A stretch of DNA of 64,000 nucleotides. It comes from Hydractinia symbiolongicarpus. Lineage: Eukaryota; Cnidaria; Hydrozoa; Anthoathecata; Hydractiniidae. Within the stretch, counting starts at the first letter, position 1, and every line of letters begins with the position of its first letter. Both the position numbers and the translations under genes were made by a program. The notes under the pieces were generated by a model, which made no database searches, had not been told where the DNA came from, and saw only the letters and a list, made by a program, of their open reading frames with translations. Below, piece after piece: positions 30,197 through 40,340 of the stretch. The stretch spans positions 12,695,001 to 12,759,000 of the forward strand of contig NC_079888.1 in assembly GCF_029227915.1 (NCBI RefSeq). The letters are read 5' to 3'.

Positions 30197-30935
30197 TGCC
30201 CACCCCGTTTACAAGAAGGAGATTGTTGATGATAACAAGGTATACCAATTAACGCTGCAATGTAGGCATAGCAAATCCAACCATGATTACATGATCGCTG
30301 TTGTCAGAAATGTGAAGAAACCTGGCCCACATCCTTACTATATGTATCACAATGGACCAATGATAATCAGGATGGATTTTTAGTTAAAAGCTATGGAAAT
30401 GCTTAAAAACCGCATGCTTCCAGGTACTTCCGTAGAGATCTTTCAGTTTTTACTGAGGTACGGGACAAGCTGGTGAGTGGTACATCGGTCGACGAGGTGT
30501 ATGTTCAAATGGGCAAACAACACGACACAGTGGGTTCTGTTAGCGAATCTGTAAGTAATCCAAAGCTGGTACACAATCAAAAACAAAAAATGAACCAACA
30601 ACAAGTGCATTAACAAAACAAACAGTTAGGTTTGACAATGATAGCTACTCTTCCGTTAATTATTTACCTTACATGACCAACAACTTAAACCGCTTTTGCG
30701 TTAACGGAGACTCCACATTCGTTGTAGATACGTTTCAAGTCGCCAACAAATTATGGCTCACCGACTCGTCGTCGCCAGTGGCAATTCTGAAGGAACCAGC
30801 TATTGTTCTGGCGAATTATTGCAGAGCTCATAATCGCCGACCCTGTTTTACAAAACATTAGGAAGATAGGTCACTACTTAGACAAAGCAACTTCTCAAGG
30901 TTTGGTTGATCTCTTGCTACATGCAACTCACTTAA
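30197..30935 (+). pseudogene. fragment of an uncharacterised transposase-like gene
   Basis: Protein-like blocks in the plus strand: YKKEIVDDNKVYQLTLQC with SNHDYMIAVVRNVKKPGPH, then FRRDLSVFTEVRDKLVSG and KQHDTVGSVSE, then a clean block MTNNLNRFCVNGDSTFVVDT..FQVANKLWLT (30,673-30,770) and IRKIGHYLDKATSQGL. Separated by stops and frame changes. The blocks look like parts of one gene of a type found in many copies in cnidarian genomes. The DST-FVVDTF block is reminiscent of the first catalytic Asp of MULE-like transposases, a weak inference. Confidence 0.35.
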
Positions 30936-31116
30936 GCTTGGTTTTCACTAAGCACTAAGGAGCACTAAAGAGCACTAACCAGCGATATCTCGTGTTTTTT
31001 TCATAAGCCAAAACCACACGCATGCGTCGAGTCTTCTTTATTTTTCCCCCACGTGAAAGTTTTTCTTTCCTTTTCCAGTTCTTCACGTGTAAGAAGAAAT
31101 AAAGCTAATTAACAAC

Positions 31117-33760
31117 ATGGAAGGTTTCTCAGAAAACACGATGCTTTTTAGTCTATTAGACGCAGAAAAAGTAAGTAAATTCACCTGCAGCTAGCTAACA
31201 CGTTTTCTCCATTTTGTTTTTGTTCCGTGAATGCGAAAATGCTATCTTTCATTTATTATGTATCGAAATCTTGATGTACTGAATTAAACGAGCAAATTAA
31301 AAAATGTGTGTCATAACCTGTGTGCTAATAGCTAAGAAAAATTAACTATACTATGAATAAAGCTCCATCCACACCGAGAAGATTCGTTAAAAAAAGCCTA
31401 AAAATCTTAAAAATAAAACCTTCTTTTTTCTGGCCATTACTTCCTACAATTTCAAAGCATTTTTTTATCAATTTTTTCTGTTATCTTCAAGCCTCTTTTT
31501 AAAAAGCAATGATTTCTTTTTTCAAGAAATTAACAAGTTTAATGTTGTATTGTTTTGAGAACTTTTACTTTCCGAGCTTGTTCTCTTCTAATTAAAAATT
31601 TATATCATGTGCAAGTGAGTTTATGCTTTCCTTAAAATGGTACAGGGTTCGCGGCAACCTTGTTCCTAGGGCTATTTTCTTTTTTGGCGAAATTAATAGC
31701 GGCAAAAAGACACTCTTGGTCACTCCGTAAAAACAAGACGAGGGGACGAGGATGGGTTCCCGATGGGTTACAAAAGTCAAAAAAAGAAGAACAACCTCAA
31801 AACGGCTTCTTTTTTACTTTGAAATATATTGTAGTTAAATAAAAGAAAAAAGTGGGGGGAAAAGTCCCCGCCACCCACCCACCCCGTGACCGCGACCCAT
31901 ATGTGCGGTACCCCAAGATTTGATAACTCATTTTTAATTCATTTTTTGCTTTCTAGTTTAAGAAATTACCTTTTGGACCATTAGAAGTATTTATCACCAC
32001 AGAACTGGATGAAGTGTTGGATGTTTCACATCTTTCGGAAACATACATTGTAGCCAATGGCGATGACTATCACGCTTTGAAAGATACCGCAAACATGTTT
32101 CACATAGCAGTACCAAACACCATTATTTACAGTTTTGAAAATCCGCTGATCGACGAAGCTGAACAGATACCTGGTTATGCTTCATTACCAGTCATCCGGT
32201 CATCAATATTCTTTTAGAATATGGCAAAAATTTTATTGTGAGTATCTCTTTAAAAACCACCTTAGGTAGGATTTGGAAATTCACATAGACAGTTCTATAT
32301 TAAACCAATTACAATATATCAACTGCAATATCCATATATATGTTTATTCAATAGGGACAAGTATCGAGATATGGACAAGATGCACCAGTATCTGACGAAG
32401 TTGATTTCACGGACAGCGCAATGGTATATGAGTTTTGCGCACTACGCTTGTAATATTATTAATCAAAATATGAAGCATCTTTACTCCCACGATTTGAATT
32501 TTTCACGTAACATTGCCGCACCGATTTTTGCGCAAAAATAAGAGTAAGAGTGTGTATCAACCTCTCACCCGGGCTTTTTGTCTCTTCTCACGAAACTGAT
32601 ATTGTTAATATGACTAAAAACAGCAATCAATGTTTGTTTGTTCTTTATAGAAAAACATGTACTCTAAAATTTCATTTATATTTAGTTACAAGCACAGCAA
32701 AGTATTGAACCGTCTCTTCATTTTCAACGTCAGGATTCCTTCATCGAGTACAGTACAATGGTAAGTTACCCTATATATACGGCCTGTGCTTTATATTCGG
32801 GTTTTTAGATATGCGGAGATGTACTGGTGTCGAAAAATTTACTGGGCAACTTTAGACATATCGTACTATGCTTTCATTTTCTTTCGTAAACGCTTTCGTT
32901 TAGCTTCCATTACAAAATACTGCATTAGTTGACTTACCACAACCACGATTACCATCACTATCACCAATACCCGTTGAACCAATTGAAACAGAAACAGTTA
33001 GAAATACGCGTGACGTAAGTATAATACTTCCTTATTTGCGTTCAAAAAGAGATCTGAAGATAATCAAAATTGACTAAATTGTGAGTGTCTCAGTCTCTTT
33101 TTCATTTTTATATTCTAGCACACGAATTGTGAAAAACACAGTGGTACATTTATTTTAAAGACTCTCCTATCACCTCCCAACCAAGAATATTTTTATAATG
33201 GTCAGCCACAACCTCCGAAAGGAGTTACAGGGGAAGGAGTTTTTGTAGTAGACCTGCGAAAATATACTATTGGTAATATCACAGCAGATGACAATGGTGT
33301 ATACCGCTATGAGGGATCTCCAACAAGAGAAGTTTATTTTGATGGGATAAAAACATCTAAAGGTGATGGTGTTTGGAAAAAGAAGGAGAGGAGAGGAAAA
33401 AAGTATGTGGATGTAGCTGTAGATGCTAACAACGTTTATCGTCTAATGAGAACGTACCGACGTCACAAAACAAATAAATACCTGGTAAATAACATTTGCA
33501 GAGTACAGTCTGTGACAACACAATCGTTTGAACATTATTGTATGGTGATCAACCAAGTCGATACTAAACAGGAAATCCCAGAGAAATTTGAGATACCTTG
33601 TCATGGGAACTCAAAAAAAATAACAAAATATCAACACCATATATTCGAACAGCTCCAAGCATTCTCAAGCATGAGGGAGGACAGCAAAAAAGGCATGGAT
33701 GCATCAACTATTGGTACTCGTTTTGGCTCGATTTCAGCGATTCTGGCTAGTTCTGGGTGA
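31117..33760 (+). pseudogene. gene A: six-exon gene of unknown function, frameshifted
   Basis: Exons: 31,117-31,170 (MEGFSENTMLFSLLDAEK), 31,957-32,237, 32,355-32,423, 32,686-32,760, 32,904-33,014 and 33,119-33,760. All have GT/AG borders and all introns are phase 0. Exon 2 contains VLDVSHLSETYIVANG and PNTIIYSFENPLID. Exon 6 contains GVFVVDLRKYTIGN, ADDNGVYRYEGSP, YRLMRTYRRHKTNK and HGNSKK. Exon 2 carries an extra 8 bp (direct repeat at 32,188-32,204) that breaks a frame otherwise continuous with exon 3. The last exon runs into a minisatellite. A paralogue (gene B) lies at 40.3-41.8 kb. No known domain recognised; possibly the N-terminal part of a transposon-derived gene. Confidence 0.6.
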
Positions 33761-33846
33761 TTCTGGCTGGATCTGGCTGGTTTTGGCTGATTCTGGCTGG
33801 TTCTGGCTGATTCTGGGTGGTTCTGGGTGGTTCTGGGTAGTTCCAT
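33736..33846 (+). repeat. minisatellite, 10-bp unit ttctggctgg
   Basis: About eleven units of ttctggctgg / ttctgggtgg with sub-variants, starting inside the last open stretch of gene A and ending just before the pogo-like fragment. The Ser/Gly or Asn/Pro-rich frames through it are artefacts. Confidence 0.75.
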
Positions 33847-33869
33847 TGTTTACCAATACCGTATAAGTG

Positions 33870-34760
33870 GATCCAACTGGGCACAAAGTTTGTTTCAAAG
33901 GATGGGCTTACTCAAAAGGTTTAGTACAACGGGGAAAGTTCCCATTCCTGAAGCTCTTCGTAAAGACCTTGAAACCTCATGATATTGTAAGAAAAATCGA
34001 GAATAACAACATTTCACCATCAATGGTTCTTAATCTTGACCAGACACCTTCATAATATGTCCCAGTATCCAACAGAACCTTAGCAACAAATGGTGCGAAA
34101 ACTGTACCGATGAAAGGTTCAAATAATAAGAGGATGATCACGTTGACATTTACAATAACCCTTGACAATAAATCTTTACTCCCTCAGATAATTTATGGCG
34201 GAAAAATGCAGTAAAGTCTATCTAGAGTACAATTTTCACTAACATTTTCATTGAGTGCGAATCCAAAACATAGTAATGAAGAAAAATACATTAAATTGCT
34301 AAGTAAAATCATTATTCCAATCTCAAGAAAGAAAGGAACTCACTCGGATTGGAGAAAAATCACCCTACTTTACTAATGATGGATGTATTTAAAGGTCAGA
34401 TAACAAATCCGGTTTTAAAGGTCTTGGCCGATAACCACATTTTGCTACAGAGTGTTCCAGCAAACTTTACTTACCTCTTTTAACCACTTGATGTCCAAGA
34501 AATGGTTATGTAATTAGAATTTCGGAGAAAAAATTAGATAATTGGTACACAGATCAAATGACTCAAGCAATGGACAACGGTCAAGAGCTAGAAACCATAG
34601 AAGTACAGTTCAAACTTTCGATTATCAAACCATTGCACGCAAAGTGGTTAATAGAGATGCATAACAAAATGACGTCAACTGATGGGAAGCAGATCTGCCT
34701 GAAAGGTTGGAAGGTAGCAGGTATAAAGGAAGCAGTTGAAAAAGGCTTGGATGTTACTTG
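33870..34760 (+). pseudogene. pogo-like (DDE_1) transposase, catalytic fragment
   Basis: Blocks in order: NWAQSLFQRMGLLKRFSTTG with KVPIPEALRK, SMVLNLDQTPS (first catalytic Asp), then TLTFTITLDNKSLLPQIIYGG, LLMMDVFKGQIT (second Asp), ILLQSVPANFTYLF and PLDV (third acidic position), then SIIKPLHAKWLIEMHN and ICLKGWKVAGI. These are the hallmarks of the DDE_1/pogo-Tigger catalytic domain. Stops at about 34,052 and 34,480 and several frame changes. Probably the second half of the element whose N-terminus is at 27,850. Confidence 0.65.
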
Positions 34761-34869
34761 AAAATTGTCGAAAAGTGTCGACTGTCAACCAGTCTGGTCG
34801 TCTTTAGCTTCGAAATATATTTCAGAGTGCGAGAGATTAGAAGAAAGCGATGGAGAATAATGGGTATAT

Positions 34870-35334
34870 GAAAACAAAGAGAATGAAATTCAAAAAAAGC
34901 GAAAGTTTAAGTGATGTATCTACTTCAGCATCTGTAGTTTCTATACTAACAGGAGTATCTGGCGTTGGTAGCAGACTGCCGTTAGCATACCTCTTGGGGC
35001 TGCTCTGACAAGCCTTGCCACTGTAGCAGCTGTTGTATCATCTGTATTAACATTCTATTCCAAAAAGTATAACAAAAAGATTGCTAAAACTGTTGAGCTA
35101 TTAGACAGGTTGACCACTTCTATAGGTAAATTTGAACTACTTATCAGTAAATCATTAACGGATGGTTTCATCATAGATTTAAATGAATTTGGCAAACTCC
35201 AAAATCTTTATCTTTAAGTAATTAATGGCATTAGAAACCGTGACCATAAAATGAAATCAACTATTGAAGAACATTATCAAAAAACAATTATAGATGATAT
35301 ACAAAAATTAAAAAACGCAATAGAAAAAAAGTAG
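34870..35334 (+). pseudogene. Polinton-type membrane protein related to the gene at 8,799-9,361
   Basis: Frame pieces give ESLSDVSTSASVVSILTGVSG then LGAALTSLATVAAVVSSVLT (hydrophobic hairpin), YNKKIAKTVELLDRLTTSIG, LISKSLTDGFIIDLNEFGKL and a helical tail DIQKLKNAIEKK. Layout (hydrophobic segment, K-x2-K..ELL, LISK-[SA]-L/V-x-[DN]-G, helical tail) parallels the gene in the Maverick-like element. It sits 67 bp upstream of an integrase start. One in-frame TAA near 35,216 and a frame change near 34,985. Confidence 0.5.
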
Positions 35335-35400
35335 TGTTTGCCATAAATTGTTGTATGTTTTTTTAACTGCTTATATTATAAGAAGGGATAATAAAAGATT

Positions 35401-35558
35401 TACTACTATGATACTAGCTACTGGAGAGGTAGAAGTGCAATAAGTAAGCTTGCTAAAAAAGCTGGTGCAACTAATGAAGAAGCAGAAAAATGGCTACTGA
35501 AACAACCATTGCATCACATATATCTGCTAGCACCTAAGATGTTCGAGACCTCAGGCCC
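35401..35558 (+). pseudogene. Polinton/Ginger-type integrase, N-terminal region
   Basis: YYYDTSYWRGRSAISKLAKK..AGATNEEAEKWLLKQ..HHIYLLAPK is the integrase N-terminal helix-turn-helix/zinc region seen before the catalytic core of Polinton and Ginger-type integrases. The frame ends abruptly where LINE 1 begins. The core resumes at 50,395 on the same strand. Confidence 0.55.
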
Positions 35559-36476
35559 TCAGGAATTTAGACTGGTCATATTCTAATAATTATAATGACC
35601 TTGATGAAGCATGTGAGAAACTGAATAAAAATGTTAAAACAGTGGCTGACAAACATGCCCCTTTTAAAACACATAGATTTTCTGGCCGTGTTGAGGCATG
35701 GGTCACTGATGAATTAATAATATCCATCAAAGAAAGAGACTTCTTGAAACGGAAAGCATCAAAAACAAAATCCATCATAGACTGGGAAGCTTTCAAACAA
35801 AAAAGAAACCAGGTAATAGGTCTCAAAAATCGACTCAAAAACGAGCACTATAATGACGTTTTGCAGGACTTTCAAAAACGGCCAAAACAACTTTGGAAAA
35901 GCCTAAAAAACTGGTTCCTGATAAGTCAGGCAATACTACCTCGATAAAACAAGTAGTCCAAAACGATGGTACAGAAACTTCTCACCCAAAAGAAATTTCC
36001 AATACATTCAATTCATTTTTTGTCAGTGTTGGTGCCAAACTAGCCTCTAAATTTTCTTCTGACACTACTAATGTTAATCCACCTGTTAGCGGACACAATT
36101 TTCGATGGGCTCGTATTGAGACCAAAAGTGTCGAAAAATAATTAGTTCACTAAAACTTAAAGGTACTGTCCGATTAAAAAACAATATCTTTTCTTTTGTT
36201 TTATTAAGTATCAAAAATAACGAAGATTGCACTCTTAAACAACAAAGATTTATCCAATACTTAGCACCATCGTTTGTTTGTTTTGATCTTGCTGCACTAG
36301 CCTACCATCTTCACGAACTTTCGAACGCGGCAAAAGGACTGGGTCAATTCATTATTCAGCACATTTTTGCTTGTGACGTAGCTACCTGGCTTCTTATTAG
36401 GCGAACCCCCTGACTTGCGCATCGAACGACTAAATGTTTATTTATAATTTTTTTCCTTTGTTTAAAAAAGTTCTTC

Positions 36477-36676
36477 ATGAAGATAGCAATGAATGAAAAT
36501 AATTCGCAGGTTCTAGGATTTCAATTCGAGCCGGAAAGAACAGCGAATGATGAGCTAGTTCCGACTTTTCAAGACGTAGACGAACATAACATTGGAAACC
36601 TTGTTGCTCCTACTCCTAAATGTGAGAGGATGCCCTCTGAAGTGTAGAATGTTTTTGCTGTCACGAGACAGACTCT
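36477..36676 (+). pseudogene. P2X7-type cytoplasmic zinc-domain gene fragment
   Basis: ATG 36,477, then QVLGFQFEPERTANDELVP, IGNLVAPTPKCERMPSEV and, after a TAG/frame change at 36,645, CFCCHETDS. The N-x-G-N..C-x-x-MP-x-E-x-E-C-x-CC-x-E pattern matches the Zn-binding 'ballast'-type domain known from P2X7 receptors and many stand-alone invertebrate genes. After the nested insertion (36,677-37,728) the sequence resumes, and a second block TEHEEFRAVVLLKS appears at about 37,850. No channel part. Likely a transposon-carried copy. Confidence 0.55.
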
Positions 36677-37728
36677 CAGTCTTTTTCAGGAATATTTGAG
36701 TAGGTGTGCGATGATTCGCACGTGTAAATCAAGTAATGCGTGCGATGTAAAACGCACGTGCAAAGAATGTTACGCCTGCGATACGGGCTCCGAGGTTATT
36801 TTTGTTGCGCATTCATTTTGCGGTAGAAAAGTGGGGGACGTTTTAAATCGTGAACCCCAAACACGATGATCGAGCGTCTACTGGCATAGCGACTCTCTCA
36901 ATCTTAACTTCCTTTTCTACATGTCCGAAATAGTATGCATGACTATACTGTCATTTTTATATTTATTGTTTATTTTTCACAAGCAAATAGGCAAAAATAT
37001 GCTTTGTTTTCAAATTTAAAAAAATCTTTATCCACGTGGCTTAAATAAAACTTCAAAATTCATTCAAAAAGTTCAGCTACACTTTAACAAAATTTTTACA
37101 GAAAAAAATTTATACCGCCCGTTGGTTTCGGTTTTACAGGCATAAAGAAAAATCCATTTAATTCGGACCTGCTATGGTTTCCAATTATTTTGTCAAATGA
37201 AGAAATTATCTACAATTAAATCCATGATAAAATGTCTATTCCGCCTGTAAGTGCAGTTTTGCAGACTTGCTTCATCCGTGCTCCGTCGGCGTTCACCTCC
37301 GCATTAGTTAAGAACCGCATGGCTGGATTTCTTGTGTAAGACCTGGTTACCAACGACGAAGGGGCCAGGCAAAAGAGATTTATGTCTACGTAGTTCTTTT
37401 AACTAAGTCAGGAGTCGGTGAATTAGCTAGGATGGTCAGGTTGGCTATGAATAGGCTTGCTCGTGGATTAAAAGGACCAGGACTATTCAATAATTTCTGA
37501 GATCTAAAAGTGTCCGACCAATACGGAAATCTATCGGACGTTTTGTCTGACGACTGTCCAAAAATTATTTCGAGGGCTGCCATCGCACGCTACAAAATGG
37601 ATTTTATAGGTTGATTTTGAAAACTCAATATTTATTTTTCAGGCGTGCGATTAATCACACGCCTGAAACGATTTAGGCGTGTGCCAAGGCGTGCGCGTGC
37701 GATCGCACGCCTCTCCTGAAAAAGACTG
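36677..37728. mobile_element. 1,052-bp element nested in the Kolobok-like element
   Basis: 15-bp perfect inverted ends CAGTCTTTTTCAGGA / TCCTGAAAAAGACTG, flanked by GACTCT on both sides (36,671-36,676 and 37,729-37,734), a 6-bp duplication. Both subterminal zones are packed with GTGCGAT / ATCGCAC words in both orientations (36,706-36,785 and 37,640-37,715). No coding region supported; the minus-strand frame at 37,386-37,583 is unrecognised. Superfamily unknown; Dada-type elements have 6-7 bp duplications but this link is weak. Confidence 0.7.
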
Positions 37729-38280
37729 GACTCTATTAAATATTTTCAATTACATGGTATAAAAGTTTCTACTCCTTCATGAGTAATTCTTGATGCGAGT
37801 GTGATTGAGTAATATTGTAATATTTTTCAGATAAAAAATGTATTACGGAACACGAAGAATTCCGAGCGGTGGTTTTATTGAAGAGTACGCTGTGAACATC
37901 TTTGGTGGCACTCCATGACAGAGAGTTTCGAACAATTCAGGGGGTAAAATTACCAAAATTTTTAAACATATAATAAAATATCACCCTGGCCCACGTTTTA
38001 TCTATATTGGTCAGTTCGGCGCGCTCCAGGTAAATACGTCACACGCGACATATTATTTCAGCCTCGCTTTAGTGCCTATCATCCGCCATCCATATAAACA
38101 ATCGAAGCGAGAGACCGCATGCTTTTTTTGTAAACAAGAATGAGATATTGTTCAGTTGGTGTTAGGAAAGAAAACAAATAATTATTTAATTATTTTATAG
38201 AAATTAGTCCTAAATAAGAATTTTTTGTCAAAATTTTAGTTGATTTTTAATCGGACAGTACCTTTAATAAAGCTACAGGC

Positions 38281-39231
38281 TTGGACGGAATTGGTTCACG
38301 ACTGCTAAAAGCAGGTTCGTCAGTTTTAAGTATTTATTTATCAAGTCTTTTCAACAAATCTTTATTTACTGGTTATGTACCTAAATGTTGGAAGACTAAA
38401 AGGGTCTCGCCTATTTTTAAAAGTGGCAATAAAACAGATCCTACTAATCATCGGCCTATCTCCATTTTGCCAATTCCTATGAATTTTTTTGAAAAGTTAG
38501 TGCATGAGCAAATGTCTCATTTTATTTCTGAGCATAACTTACTGAATGACAGACAGTCCAGATTTCGAAAACTCTTTTCCACAGAAACTGCAGTAGTCGA
38601 TGTCTCTGATTTTATTCTTACTGAACTCGACCAACATAACTTTGTTTCTGCTGTGCTCATTGACCTTAAAAAAGCTTTTGAAACTGTAGATCATAAAATT
38701 TTGTTAAAACAACTATGGTGTTTTGGCATCAGAGATGCTGCCTTTGACTGGTTCGAGTCCTACTTAACGGGCCGAATGCAGCTGACTCTTGTAAACGACA
38801 CAGGATCAGATCTGCTTCATGAAGACGCTTTTGGGGTGCCGCAGGGATCTGTGTTGGGGCCCCTGCTCTTTCTTTTGTATATTGATGACTTAAAATCTGT
38901 CATCAATTCAAACTACCACCATCTCTATGCAGATGATACAATAATTATTTCGTCTCATAAAAACTTGGATACCCTTGTCTCCCAGGTCGAGTTAGAACTT
39001 TCGCAAGTCGACCTCTGGCTGAATAATAACAAAATTACTATTAATACGGACAAAACTGAAACAATCTTTTTCGGCAACTACAGCGAGTTAAATAAAGTTG
39101 AGAACAAAACTATCAACTATATGGGTATTCCATTGAAGACGAGCGAAAAAGTTAAATATCTTGGGGTAACATTTGATCAAAAAATTCAATGGGAAAAGCG
39201 CATTAATGACATAAATAGAAAAAAATACTAA
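38281..39231 (+). pseudogene. LINE 1 reverse transcriptase
   Basis: 316-residue frame (the first base is not a true start; the frame continues from the left of the TTAA element). RT motifs: HRPISILP, AVLIDLKKAFETVDH (first Asp), GVPQGSVLGPLLFLLYI, LYADDTIII (YADD intact) and KVKYLGVTFD. The frame ends at 39,231; further LINE sequence with frame changes continues to ~39,720 (NYSSSAWACATRG). Enzymatically key motifs are intact but the element lacks its 5' part. Confidence 0.8.
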
Positions 39232-39949
39232 TTAAATATTCTAAAATTAGAACCATTGCATCCTGTTTAACACCTCACACAAAAAACCTTTTAATTAATG
39301 CACTTGTCATGACATATTTCAACTACAGCTCCTCGGCATGGGCTTGTGCCACCCGAGGTAGATTGGGAAAACTAGAAAAACGATTAAAATGTGTCCGTAC
39401 CTTTCTTGGGAAAGAGAGGGTATATTCAATGAATAATTTACTCATCAAAAACGATGCCATATTAGTTTTCAAAGCCATGAATCACATTGCTCCCGATTAC
39501 ATGCGCTCAAAATTCCTTTTGACAAAAAAACTGTCATAATCATCAAACAAGAGGAGCTTCAAAAAACAGGTTCACACTTCCCTTGGTCAACACGGAATTT
39601 GGCAAAAAAGCCTTTCCATTTAGAGCTGCAAAAGTGTGGAATAATCTTCCAGACCAAGTGACCTGTGATGGAAGTCTGCTTTCGTTTAAGACTTCCATCT
39701 CTAATGTATTTGGCAAATTCTAATGGAGATCACTTTTTAACTTTTTAATTTTTGTTTTTTATTCTTTTTCTTTTCAATTTTCACAGATTATAAATGTTAC
39801 TATGTTTGATTGAGCAGGCAGGCTAAGGATTATTATTATTTTTATTTTTTTTGTTCTAGTTGCCCCAGTGGAAACAATCCACTAACTATAGGTTTTTGTG
39901 ATTTTCTGGGCTAGCCACTTTAAATATTTATTATTATTATTATTATAGA

Positions 39950-40340
39950 TTGCGTTATTGAAGATAGATAAAACAGGGGTGCAAACTTGGTTCAGACAAG
40001 GTGTCATTTTTACGAGGAGACTGGAAAAAAGCTGTGTTTGAGGTTGGGCAAAGGTCAAATCGTTCTCGTCAAACTCGCACGTCAATTCTTACTCTGTTAT
40101 TGAAATTTTTTTTTTAATTTTCTATAATACTGAACTATGGGAGCGAAGATGAATGTACAAATCGAGAAAGGAAAGACATGTATTAAATATAAACTCGTTC
40201 TCGACAACTTTTTCAAAAGTTCTATAGAACAATATATGAGCAGTTCCAACAAAACAAAGAAGACTACATCCGGCATGTACTTTGACAATTCTTCGGGCAA
40301 TGATGGCGATACAATATTTATTAAGTGAAGCGCAAACCTA
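39950..40340 (-). other. 3' region of gene B
   Basis: Downstream of gene B's last recognised exon. It contains minus-strand open stretches (about 40,300-40,097 and 40,085-39,950) with no conserved motif, possibly 3' coding sequence in shifted frames or untranslated region. It borders the 3' tail of LINE 1. Confidence 0.3.

Larger units (their letters stand above)
36161..38263. mobile_element. Kolobok-like element with TTAA duplication
   Basis: Inverted ends AGGTACTGTCCGATTAAAAA (36,161) and complement (ending 38,263). TTAA on both sides (36,157-36,160, 38,264-38,267). Removing the insert with one TTAA restores LINE 1's frame into KATGLDG of RT. TTAA targets are used by piggyBac and Kolobok; the ends lack the piggyBac CCY start, so Kolobok-like is preferred. 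It carries a P2X7-type zinc-domain pseudogene and a nested 1,052-bp element. Confidence 0.75.
35559..39949 (+). mobile_element. LINE 1: 5'-truncated CR1/Jockey-type non-LTR retrotransposon
   Basis: It starts within the region just upstream of RT (VADKHAPFKTHRFSGR..W), has RT at 38,281-39,231 and a 3' end at ATTATTATTATTATTATA (~39,930-39,949), the short tandem tail typical of CR1/L2-type LINEs. It is interrupted by 36,161-38,263. It landed in a Polinton-type integrase gene. No endonuclease domain remains because of the 5' truncation. Confidence 0.75.

Noticed and set aside
33631-33846. Minus-strand frame rich in N-Q-P-x repeats
   Set aside because: Translation of the 10-bp ttctggctgg minisatellite.
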